Source: JASFUX01 sp050050115
Lineage (GTDB): Bacteria; Pseudomonadota; Alphaproteobacteria; Caulobacterales; Maricaulaceae
DNA length: 34,027 nt
Assembly (NCBI GenBank): GCA_050050115.1
Contig: JASFUX010000007.1
Coordinates: forward strand, 1 to 34,027
Reading direction: 5' to 3'
Shown: piece by piece, positions 13,763 through 21,194 of the stretch
Position numbering within the stretch: the first letter of the stretch is position 1
How the letters are laid out: each line of letters starts with the position of its first letter
The notes under the pieces: model-generated
Databases searched by the model: none
The model's input: the letters and a program-made list of their open reading frames with translations, nothing else
Told to the model about the DNA's origin: nothing
Program-made: the position numbers and the translations under genes

Positions 13763-15051
13763 GAGGTCTCGGCGGCGTCCTTCTTCGTCTTGGTGATGCC
13801 GAGCAGGTCGAGCGTCAACCGCTCGTAGAACGGCTCGGAGACGCCGCGGCGGACCTTGCCGACGAAGTATTTCTCGAACGCCACCTTGGCGAGGTGCACC
13901 CACTTGCCGTCCGAGGTCCAGTTGACGTTGCGCGGCGGGATCTGCGGCATGGCGACGAAGGCGACGCCGCGGTCGCCGAAGTCCGCCAGGCAGACGGCGT
14001 TCCAGGTGGCCTCGGTCTTGGGCTCCTTGCCGTCGATCAAGGCGCGGATGTTCTCCGCGGTCGCGCGGGCCATGGATTCGATCATGAAGCCGGTCTTGGG
14101 CACGCCGACGGGGACGGGGTAGGTCCCCACCGGCGGGATCGCGACGCAGACGCCGATCGAGAAGATGTTCGGATGCGCCTTGTTCTGCTGGGTCTTGTCG
14201 ACGGTGACGAAGCCGCGCGGATTGACCAAGCCCTCGACGCCCTGAACCGCTTGGACGCCGCGGAACGCCGGCAGCATCATCGAATACTGGAACGCCAGCT
14301 CTTGCGTCGCTCTGACCGCGCCGTCCTCGCCGATTTCCTCGACGGTCATCACGTCCTTGGCGACGGCTTTGACCTTGGCGCTGGTGATCCACTTGATGTC
14401 GCGGTCTCTGAGCGCGCTTTCGAGCAGCGACTTGGTGTCACCCACGCCGTCGAGGCCCAGGTGGCCGATGTAGGGCTCGGAGGTGACGAACGTCATCGGC
14501 ACCTTATCGCGAATGCGCCGCTTGCGAAGATCCGCGTCCATCATCAGAGCGAACTCATAGGCCGGGCCGAAGCAGGACGCGCCTTGCACGGCGCCGACGA
14601 CGATCGGGCCGGGGTTCTTGACGAACTCCAGCCATTCATCGCGGGCGTGCGCGGCGTGGTCGGTGGTGCAGACCGAGACGGTGTGTCCGCCGTGGGGCCC
14701 GAGCCCTTCGATCTCGTCAAACGCCAGTTCCGGCCCCGTGGCGATGACGAGATAGTCGTATTCGATCGTCCGACCGCTCTCGAGCTCGACGTGGTTGGTC
14801 TCGGGGCGGACCTTCTTGGCGCGCGCGCAAACGAAGTCGATTTGCTTGCGTTCGAACACCTGATCGAGCTCGACCTTGATCTGCTCGGGCTTGCGCCAGT
14901 CGAGCGCCACCCAGGGGTTCGATGGCGTGAAGTTGAAAGTCGGGCTGTCGGATATCACCGTCAGCTTGTCGTCGCGCTTGAGCTTGCGCCGCATTTCGAG
15001 CGCCATCGGCACGCCGCCGATCCCTGCGCCCAGCACCACTACGTGTGTCAT
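13759..15051 (-). CDS. sqr: Sulfide:quinone oxidoreductase
   Basis: A 430-residue membrane-associated flavoprotein that oxidises hydrogen sulfide and passes electrons to quinone, releasing polysulfide or persulfide. The FAD-binding Rossmann motif is VVVLGAGIGGVPMALEM at the N terminus, and a second nucleotide-fold motif is YLVIATGPEL. Cys128 (VSVCTT), Cys160 (GASCFGP) and Cys354 (NAVCLAD) correspond closely to the three catalytic cysteines Cys128, Cys160 and Cys356 described for Acidithiobacillus ferrooxidans SQR, and the length is nearly the same. GTYPVPVGVPKTG is the usual C-terminal FAD/quinone segment. The ATG at 15051 follows GGAGG at 5 bases. It sits downstream of an ArsR regulator and a b-type cytochrome and is probably derepressed by sulfide. 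Confidence 0.9.
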   Translation of the reverse strand: MTHVVVLGAGIGGVPMALEMRRKLKRDDKLTVISDSPTFNFTPSNPWVALDWRKPEQIKVELDQVFERKQIDFVCARAKKVRPETNHVELESGRTIEYDYLVIATGPELAFDEIEGLGPHGGHTVSVCTTDHAAHARDEWLEFVKNPGPIVVGAVQGASCFGPAYEFALMMDADLRKRRIRDKVPMTFVTSEPYIGHLGLDGVGDTKSLLESALRDRDIKWITSAKVKAVAKDVMTVEEIGEDGAVRATQELAFQYSMMLPAFRGVQAVQGVEGLVNPRGFVTVDKTQQNKAHPNIFSIGVCVAIPPVGTYPVPVGVPKTGFMIESMARATAENIRALIDGKEPKTEATWNAVCLADFGDRGVAFVAMPQIPPRNVNWTSDGKWVHLAKVAFEKYFVGKVRRGVSEPFYERLTLDLLGITKTKKDAAETS

Positions 15052-15103
15052 GTTTTCCTCCATTCATCCTTCGCCTTCGGGATGAGGCCCGAAGGTCGCG
15101 ACC

Positions 15104-15829
15104 TCAGTCGTCGAGATCGCGCTCGTGTTCTTCACTGAACGCGCCTGTCGCTGGCGGCTGGATGACGAGCGCGCCCGTCACGATCAGGCCGAGGGCGACC
15201 GCGATGATGAGCGCGCGCAGGCTCGCGCGCGCGGCGTCGTCGGCCGGCTCGGACGCGCCCCGCTTCTTCCGACCCGTGATCATCGCCGGGACGAGACCGT
15301 CTTTCGCTTTCCAACTCTCGGCAATGACGCCGAAGATGTGAACGACGACGAGCGCTTGAAGGACGCGGAACGCAACCTCGTGCACCTCCGAGAGCTCAAG
15401 ACCCCACATCCCGGCGAATGGGCCGACGTTTTCGTCCCCGCTGCTGAACAGGCCGGTGAGCGCAATCACCGCCACGTTGGCGAGAAGAAGGAACACCGCC
15501 AGGCCGCCGAGCGGATTGTGTCCCAGGTGGCGCTTGGGCGTCGTCGAGAAGAGGTCGCGGAGGTGATTGACGATCGCCGTCGGTCCCGCGGCGAAGTCCG
15601 CGAACCGGGCGTGCTGGCCGCCAAGGAATCCCCACGCAAGGCGAAAGACGATCAGGCCGGCGACGGTTTCGCCTGCTATGCGGTGAACGACGGCAGCGCC
15701 GCCGTCCTCCTCGCCGGTGAACCATGCAACCACGATGAGCGCGACCAGGCTCCAGTGAAAGAGCCGCGTCGGCAGATCCCATACGAGGACGTCGCGCTGT
15801 ACAGGGCTTGTGCTTGCTGCTTCGCTCAT
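15104..15829 (-). CDS. Cytochrome b561/Ni-Fe hydrogenase b-type cytochrome family protein
   Basis: A 241-residue di-heme integral membrane protein. Four core helices carry histidines in the expected places: VWDLPTRLFHWSL (His25), VHRIAGETVAGLIVFRLAWGF (His49), HLGHNPLGG, and LSEVHEVAFRVLQALVVVHIF (His150, His164). A fifth helix lies near residue 215. Such cytochromes exchange electrons between the quinone pool and a partner, here probably linked to sulfide oxidation by the next gene, though SQR does not strictly need one. The ATG at 15829 has GGAG 9 bases upstream. Between it and arsR there is an 80-base gap with a degenerate FNR-type palindrome 64 bases before this start. Confidence 0.82.
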   Translation of the reverse strand: MSEAASTSPVQRDVLVWDLPTRLFHWSLVALIVVAWFTGEEDGGAAVVHRIAGETVAGLIVFRLAWGFLGGQHARFADFAAGPTAIVNHLRDLFSTTPKRHLGHNPLGGLAVFLLLANVAVIALTGLFSSGDENVGPFAGMWGLELSEVHEVAFRVLQALVVVHIFGVIAESWKAKDGLVPAMITGRKKRGASEPADDAARASLRALIIAVALGLIVTGALVIQPPATGAFSEEHERDLDD

Positions 15830-15886
15830 GAACGTCGTCTCCAATCCGCAGCTGCGGAAACCTATGGATCGACGACGGTCGGTCTG

Positions 15887-15900
15887 TTGATCGCGCGCAA
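15887..15900. promoter_or_regulatory. Degenerate FNR-type palindrome before the cytochrome gene
   Basis: On the minus strand this reads TTGCG-CGCG-ATCAA: one perfect half-site and one with two mismatches. Its centre is 64.5 bases before the cytochrome start, the same spacing as the better boxes in this window. It may give the cytochrome-sqr pair a second promoter under FixK. Confidence 0.35.
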
Positions 15901-15909
15901 ACCGGCGAT

Positions 15910-16260
15910 CTAGGACCGGCGGGGGGCTCTGCGGCCGGCGCGTCCTTTCTTGTCCGCGCAGAACACGTCGTAGAGCGTCTCGATGATCCGCCGCACGTCG
16001 TCTCGCGCGAGGGAATAGAAGATGGTCTGACCGTCGCGCCGGGCCTCGACGACCCCTTTTGCGCGCAGGATCGAAAGCTGCTGCGACATCGCCTGATCGC
16101 GCACGCCGACCTTCTCGGCGAGACGGCCGACCGAGCATTCGCCTTCGGCCAGCTCGCACAGCGCCATGAGACGATTGGGGTTGGCGACCATCTTGAGAAG
16201 ATCGCTCACCTCGTCGGCGACTCTTTGCATCTCACCCGGCCGCATCTCGTCAGACTTCAT
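15910..16260 (-). CDS. ArsR-family repressor, BigR/SqrR-like persulfide sensor
   Basis: A 116-residue winged-helix repressor. The helix-turn-helix is SVGRLAEKVGVRDQAMSQQLSILRAKGVV, followed by the wing EARRDGQTIFYSL. Cys35 (LMALCEL) and Cys101 (YDVFCADK) are 66 residues apart, the spacing of the persulfide-forming pair in BigR and SqrR, and the surrounding sequence matches BigR; Cys42 is extra. No classical metal-binding C-V-C box is present, so a sulfane-sulfur sensor is favoured over arsenic or zinc control. The ATG at 16260 follows GAAGG. The gene leads the cytochrome-sqr operon, and the palindrome at 16279 is a likely autoregulatory site. Confidence 0.85.
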   Translation of the reverse strand: MKSDEMRPGEMQRVADEVSDLLKMVANPNRLMALCELAEGECSVGRLAEKVGVRDQAMSQQLSILRAKGVVEARRDGQTIFYSLARDDVRRIIETLYDVFCADKKGRAGRRAPRRS

Positions 16261-16278
16261 ATCTTCGTACCTTCGCGT

Positions 16279-16290
16279 ATATGAACATAT
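16279..16290. promoter_or_regulatory. ArsR-type operator before arsR
   Basis: ATATG-AA-CATAT is a perfect inverted repeat of the SmtB/ArsR type, 19-30 bases before the arsR start. The AT-rich flank (to about 16265) includes TTCGCGTAT. In the sense of arsR the order ATAT, TTCA, ATACGC, AA, TAC matches the palindrome before the RND operon at 7270-7301. Confidence 0.6.
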
Positions 16291-16366
16291 TAGGTCGTGA
16301 CGGACCCATTTGTGAGTGTCGCTATTGTCGCAGGCTGACGCGAGCCCTGCCGGCCGCCGGGCGGGA

Positions 16367-18199
16367 TCAGCGCGCCAGCACGTACTCGCCGGGCGCGGCT
16401 CCGCGGGGCGCGAAGTCTCCCGTGCGCGCGCCGAGGGGAGGCGGGGAGACCTGCTCGGCGCTCGAGCGCGCGTTGAGCCAGGATCCCCAGCGCGGCCACC
16501 ACGAGCCTTCCTCCGCACTGCGCCGCTCCAGCCAGGCGTCCGGGCTCAGGTAGTAGTCGTTGGTTTCGATGGTGGAGGCGTGGAAATGGCGGTCCGGCGC
16601 GCCGGGCGGCGAGACGATGCCGCCATTGTGTCCGCCGGAGACCAGCGTGAAGGTGACTTCGGTGTCGGCGAAGAGGACGAACTTGTAGACCGACCGCCAG
16701 GGCGCGATGTGGTCGTGCTCCGTACCCAGAAGGAAAACCGGGCAGCGGATGTCCGAAAGCGCGATCACCGCGCCTTCGACCGCGAAACGGCCGGCCGAGA
16801 GCCGGTTTTCGAGGAACAGTCCGCGTAGATACTGCGAATGCATGGCGTAGGGCAGGCGCGTGCCGTCGACGTTCCAGGCCAGGAGGTCGAAGAACGGCGC
16901 TCGCTCGCCGAGCAGATACTCGCGGACGGCGCGCTCCCAGACGAGCGAGTCGGCGCGCAGGGAGCGGAAAGCGTCGCTCATCCGGCGCGCATCGAGCACG
17001 CCCTGGTCCCACATCATGTCTTCGAGGAAGGCGACCTGCGCGTCGTCGACGAACAACATCAGCTCGCCGGCTTCGGCGAAGTCGGTCTGGCCGGCGAGCA
17101 GGGTCATCGAGGCGAGCCGGTCATCGCCGTCCCGCGCCATCGTCGCCGCGGCGATCGCCAAGAGCGTGCCGCCCAGGCAGTAGCCGCAGGCGTGGATCTT
17201 TTTCGAGCCGGTAATAGTCTCGACGGCGTCGAGCGCGCGCAGGACGCCTTTGGTGCGGTAGTCGTCGAGCGTGATGTTCCGGTCCTCGTGCGTCGGGTTC
17301 TTCCAGGAAATCATGAAGACCGTGAAGCCTTGGCCGACCAGCCAGCGGACAAGCGAGTTCTCCGGCGACAGATCGAGCACGTAGTATTTCATGATCCAGG
17401 CCGGGACGATCAGGATCGGTTCGGCGCGCACGGTCTCGGTCGTCGGCGCGTACTGGATCACCTCCATAAGCTCGTTGCGGAAGACAACCTCGCCAGGCGT
17501 GCAGGCGATGTTCTCGCCCACTCGATAGTCTTCGGCGCCGATCGGCGGCCTGTCCGCGACCTTCCGCTCGAGATCTTCAAGGAAGTTCATCGCGCCTTTG
17601 GCCAAATTGGCGCCGCCGGTCTCGGCCGTGCGGCTGACCACCTTGGGATTGAGCAGCGGTGCGTTCGCCGGCGAGAGCGCGTGCAAGATCTGCTCGGCGC
17701 CGAAGCGCACGCGATCAGCGTCGCGCGGCGTCATGCCGCGCTGCGGTTCAGTCGCCGCGCGCCACCAGTCCATCGCTGCGAGCCAAGTCTGGGCGTACAC
17801 GTCGTAAGGCGCGTGCGTCCACGCCTCGTCGTCGAAGCGCGACCGCGGCCCATCGAAGGGGCGCGGCGGCTCCGCATCGCGCCCCATTGCCCGCGCCATG
17901 GCGTAGAGGCCGAGCTGCGCGGAGTCCTCGGCGGTTTTTTGCGCGAGGCTCAGCTGCCGGCCCGGCGCGCGGGCGAGATGCATCGCCCAGTCCGACCAAG
18001 CTGAGAAAGCCGAGTAGGGCGACACGCCTTGGGTGGCGCGCGCCACGGCGGCCCGGAAGCCGCGGTCAAGCGCGTCGTGCTCGACCAGGGGGCGCGGCGG
18101 GGAGTCCGGGCCGGCGTGCTGATGCTTGCCGCCTGCGCCCGGCGCGCGGTTGTTCGCGCGCAGCTTTGCCTGATCGGCGGGGGCGGATGGACGGGTCAT
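16367..18199 (-). CDS. phaC: Class I polyhydroxyalkanoate synthase
   Basis: A 610-residue enzyme that polymerises (R)-3-hydroxyacyl-CoA into PHA granules. The alpha/beta-hydrolase core has the synthase nucleophile motif GYCLGG (Cys341), an Asp in GTEHDHIAPW (Asp496) and a His in SGGHNGGI (His524), matching the Cys-Asp-His triad of class I PhaC. Other family blocks are PILIVPAWIMKYYVLDLSP and FTVFMISWKNPTHEDRNI. The first 45 residues are charged and Pro-rich and poorly conserved. The ATG at 18199 is preferred over a TTG at 18235; the Shine-Dalgarno is weak. Genes fixL, fixJ and the host-attachment-like gene lie upstream on the same strand, so oxygen control of PHA synthesis is plausible. No phaA/phaB is in this window. 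Confidence 0.95.
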   Translation of the reverse strand: MTRPSAPADQAKLRANNRAPGAGGKHQHAGPDSPPRPLVEHDALDRGFRAAVARATQGVSPYSAFSAWSDWAMHLARAPGRQLSLAQKTAEDSAQLGLYAMARAMGRDAEPPRPFDGPRSRFDDEAWTHAPYDVYAQTWLAAMDWWRAATEPQRGMTPRDADRVRFGAEQILHALSPANAPLLNPKVVSRTAETGGANLAKGAMNFLEDLERKVADRPPIGAEDYRVGENIACTPGEVVFRNELMEVIQYAPTTETVRAEPILIVPAWIMKYYVLDLSPENSLVRWLVGQGFTVFMISWKNPTHEDRNITLDDYRTKGVLRALDAVETITGSKKIHACGYCLGGTLLAIAAATMARDGDDRLASMTLLAGQTDFAEAGELMLFVDDAQVAFLEDMMWDQGVLDARRMSDAFRSLRADSLVWERAVREYLLGERAPFFDLLAWNVDGTRLPYAMHSQYLRGLFLENRLSAGRFAVEGAVIALSDIRCPVFLLGTEHDHIAPWRSVYKFVLFADTEVTFTLVSGGHNGGIVSPPGAPDRHFHASTIETNDYYLSPDAWLERRSAEEGSWWPRWGSWLNARSSAEQVSPPPLGARTGDFAPRGAAPGEYVLAR

Positions 18200-18271
18200 G
18201 CCGGCGAACCTGAGCGTCAGCGCGCCGAAGCGCAACTGCGTAAGGTTCCCAGGAGCCTGGCGAGCGCGCGC

Positions 18272-18733
18272 TCAGCGCGGGTCGGCGAGCGCCTCGCGGA
18301 ATGCTCGCTCGATCTCCTCGACCGGCGCATGCGCGAAGTCGCCTGCGCGCGTCGCCGCGAGGAGCTTGCTCGCGTGCGGCGCGGCGCCGAGAAACACCGG
18401 CATGAGGCCGCCAGGCGCGATGACCACCAGTCGGTCGAACCGCCCCGCGCTGGCGGCGGCGTCGATCTCGTGCGCATAGTCTTCGATGAATGCGGTTTCG
18501 GCCGCCTCGTGGGCGTCCGTTCGCTCGATCGCGGCGCGCCCGCCGGCGGGCGTGGGCCGCCTGCCTTGACGGTCGGCGTAGTGCTCGCGCGGAGGCGGAT
18601 TGTCCGTGCGCGCGCCGAACACATAGCGCAGGTTCGGTGCGTCGTCGAAACCCTCGTTCTCGAACGTCGCGGCGCGTCCGCCGTCGAAAACGGCGACCCA
18701 GGTCGCGGTGGTGATCGGCGCGGCGGCTGACAT
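18272..18733 (-). CDS. 'Host attachment' family protein (bacterial eRF1-like)
   Basis: A 153-residue protein of the family named 'protein required for attachment to host cells'. The start ITTATWVAVFDGGRAATFENEG and the later ERTDAHEAAETAFIEDYAHEI and RLVVIAPGGLMPVFLGAAP segments are characteristic. Comparative work relates this family to archaeo-eukaryotic release factor (eRF1) middle domains, which would suit a ribosome-related stress role, but this is not shown here and the original attachment name comes from a plant-associated bacterium. The ATG at 18733 has AGGAG 11 bases upstream. It lies between fixJ and phaC on the same strand, with gaps of 99 and 72 bases. Confidence 0.78.
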   Translation of the reverse strand: MSAAAPITTATWVAVFDGGRAATFENEGFDDAPNLRYVFGARTDNPPPREHYADRQGRRPTPAGGRAAIERTDAHEAAETAFIEDYAHEIDAAASAGRFDRLVVIAPGGLMPVFLGAAPHASKLLAATRAGDFAHAPVEEIERAFREALADPR

Positions 18734-18832
18734 GATTCCGGACGCTCCTGTCGGCATGTCGGAGCTCGGACTATCTCGCGCCAGGCGGGCGCTGCGGTAC
18801 TCGCAAGATTGCGGATGCGACAGGTCTGCGAC

Positions 18833-19456
18833 CTAGAAGTCGAGCCCGGCGGCGAAGGCGAGGCGCACCAACTCGGCGACGCTTTGCACCTCTGTCTTTT
18901 CGAATACGCGCGCTCGGTGAAACTCGACCGTACGCGGGCTCAGATCGAGCCGGCGGGCGACCACCTTGTTCGCCGCGCCGGTGATCAATTCGCGCATCAC
19001 TTCGCTCTCGCGCGGCGTCAGCCGATCGATGCGTTCGCGCGCATCGGCGCGGGCCTGCTCGTCCTCGGCCCGGGTGCGGTCGGTTTCGAGCGCGCGGTCG
19101 ATGGCTTTGAACAGAGCCTCGGTCTCCCAGGGCTTTTCGATGAAGTCGAAGGCGCCCGCGCGCATCGCCGCCACCGCCAGCTCGACGTCGCCGTGTGCGG
19201 TGATCATGATCACCGGCGGCGCGGCGGGCAGGGCCGCGAGCGCTTCGATCACGTCAAGGCCGGTCTTGTCGGGCATGCGGTAGTCGACGAGGGCGCAGCC
19301 GCGCGCCGGTTCGCCAAGGCGCGCGATCAGCTCGTCGCCCGACGCGAAGGTTTCGTACGGCATGCGGCGCGCTTCAAGCAGCGCGGCGAGGGCGTCGCGC
19401 ACGCCGTCGTCGTCGTCCGCGACGAAAACGCGTTGATCGATCTCGGCTTCAGTCAT
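18833..19456 (-). CDS. fixJ: FixJ-family response regulator
   Basis: A 207-residue two-component regulator. The receiver domain (about 8-125) has the acidic pocket DDDD (residues 14-17), phospho-acceptor Asp58 in LVDYRMPDKTGLDV, Thr86 in MITAHGD and Lys108 in IEKPW. A LuxR-type helix-turn-helix follows (about 143-205): LTPRESEVMRELITGAANKVVARRLDLSPRTVEFHRARVFEKTEV, given here as the signature of FixJ-type output domains. FixJ normally activates fixK under low oxygen; a fixK-like gene is 15 kb away. Its start overlaps the last 8 bases of the kinase gene. Confidence 0.9.
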   Translation of the reverse strand: MTEAEIDQRVFVADDDDGVRDALAALLEARRMPYETFASGDELIARLGEPARGCALVDYRMPDKTGLDVIEALAALPAAPPVIMITAHGDVELAVAAMRAGAFDFIEKPWETEALFKAIDRALETDRTRAEDEQARADARERIDRLTPRESEVMRELITGAANKVVARRLDLSPRTVEFHRARVFEKTEVQSVAELVRLAFAAGLDF

Positions 19457-21098
19457 TCTTGCTCACCCGCTCGGCCGTCTCGTCAATTGCTCCATCGTCG
19501 GCTTTGGGCAGGCGCACCCGGAACGAAGCGCCGCCCGACTCGTGGTCTTCGACCCACATGCGTCCCCCGTGCTCCTCCACGATTGATCGGCTGATCGCCA
19601 AGCCGAGGCCTATGCCGTCTTCCCGGCCGGTGACGAAGCTGTCGAAGATGCTCGCGCGCATGTCTTCGGGCACGCCTGGTCCGGTGTCCCAGACCTCGAT
19701 CTCCACGGCGTTCGCCGTTGCGCGGGTCTCCAGCGTGACGCGTTTCGTCGGGCTGTCCTTGACCGCTTCGAGCGCGTTGCGGATCAGGTTCGAGACCACC
19801 TGCTGAAGCTGCACGCGGTCGGCGTTGATCGGCGGCAGATCGTCTGCGTAGCGCTGCTCGAAGCGGACCTTCTGGCCGCGGGCGACGTCGGCGAGAAAAG
19901 CGGTCGCCTCGCTCACGATGTCATTGAGCGACTCGCGCTCGAACATCGGTTTGCGCTGCTCGGTGAGCCGGCGCAGCCGCCGGACAATCTCGCCGCCAAG
20001 CCGGTTCTGCCCGGCCGCCTTGGCGATCAGCGCGCGCGCCTTGTCGACCTCCTCGCCCGAGACGCGCTCCAGCTCCATGTTGGCGGCGTCGAGATAGCTG
20101 GCCGCGGCGGTCAGCGGCTGATTGACCTCATGGGCGACCGTCGCGGCCATCTCGCCGAGCAGGCTGAGCTGGGCGGCGTGAGCGAGCGCGTCGCGCAGCT
20201 CGTCCACTCGGCGCTCGACCTCGACGCGGTAGGAGATGTCGCGGACGATGCCGACGAACTGCAGCGCACCGTGATCTTCGAATTCAGCCAGCGCGATCTC
20301 AACCGGGAACACCGAGCCGTCCTTGCGCTTGGCTTCGAGCCGTCGGCCGAAGTCCGGCAGCCGGCGCTCGCCGGTCCTCATGTAGCGGGCGATGTAGCCG
20401 GCGTGACGACCGCCATGCTCGCTCGTCATCAGCGCGGCGACATTCTTTCCAAGCACCTCCTCGGCCGCGTATCCGAACATCGTCTCCGCCGCGGCGCTGA
20501 AGCCGACGATGTTCTCGTCCGCGCCGATGCGGATGATCGCGTCGGGCGAGGTGTCGATCAGGCGCGCGAGCAGAGTTTCGCTCTCGCGCAGCTCGGTCAG
20601 GCGAATGCGATCCTCGATCATGAGGCCGGCGATGCGCGAGATGCGGCGCAGATGCTCCGCGCTTTCGTCCGATTGCCGGCCCGCGTCGCGCGGCGACAGC
20701 AACGCCAGGTAACCGACCACGTTGTGGTCCGAGACCACGACGGGCTCGAACAGCAACAGCTTGGCGTCGCTCTCCTCGCCGATCGGCGTGCCTGTAGCGA
20801 AGTGCTTGCGGCCCTGTGCGTCGGCGTCTGGGCGGATCGCTTCGGCGAGAACCGCGCCGACCCGCGCGCTTTCCTCTGCGCTCAGCGACGGCGCGGCGAG
20901 AAGCGCGGGCGGCTGGTCATCCTCCACTTCGAACAAGGCGGCCTGAGAGTCCGGCAAGGCCGTTTCGACGGCGCGCATTAGCGGAGCGCCTACGTCCGAT
21001 AGGGAGCAATCTTTAGCAAAGGCGCTCAGCGCGGCGTCGATCGCTTCGACGAGCGTGGCGGTTGTAGCCGTTGTTTTGTCGTCCTTGGTCTCGGGCAC
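19449..21098 (-). CDS. fixL: FixL-like oxygen-sensor histidine kinase
   Basis: A 549-residue kinase with an N-terminal GAF-like region (about 15-165), a PAS domain (170-295), HisKA (His323 in VAHEVNQPL) and a HATPase domain with N box NLIRNALEAV, DTGPGVP and GIGLGLAISRSIVEEHGG. There are no membrane helices, so it is cytoplasmic. The PAS segment GRHAGYIARYMRTGERR aligns with the FixL heme pocket; His232 occupies the position of the proximal heme ligand (His200 in Bradyrhizobium FixL), so oxygen sensing by heme is likely. The start is GTG at 21098. Together with the adjacent FixJ gene it should relay low oxygen to the FixK-like regulator. The GAF-like N terminus may bind a second signal. Confidence 0.88.
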   Translation of the reverse strand: MPETKDDKTTATTATLVEAIDAALSAFAKDCSLSDVGAPLMRAVETALPDSQAALFEVEDDQPPALLAAPSLSAEESARVGAVLAEAIRPDADAQGRKHFATGTPIGEESDAKLLLFEPVVVSDHNVVGYLALLSPRDAGRQSDESAEHLRRISRIAGLMIEDRIRLTELRESETLLARLIDTSPDAIIRIGADENIVGFSAAAETMFGYAAEEVLGKNVAALMTSEHGGRHAGYIARYMRTGERRLPDFGRRLEAKRKDGSVFPVEIALAEFEDHGALQFVGIVRDISYRVEVERRVDELRDALAHAAQLSLLGEMAATVAHEVNQPLTAAASYLDAANMELERVSGEEVDKARALIAKAAGQNRLGGEIVRRLRRLTEQRKPMFERESLNDIVSEATAFLADVARGQKVRFEQRYADDLPPINADRVQLQQVVSNLIRNALEAVKDSPTKRVTLETRATANAVEIEVWDTGPGVPEDMRASIFDSFVTGREDGIGLGLAISRSIVEEHGGRMWVEDHESGGASFRVRLPKADDGAIDETAERVSKND

Positions 21099-21194
21099 GT
21101 TTCCCGCCGACGCCGCTCCACTAGTCGCCGTCGATAATATTTACGCCGCAGCGACGCGCAACGATTGTCGAGGCTTCGGCTTTGCGAGCCGGGT

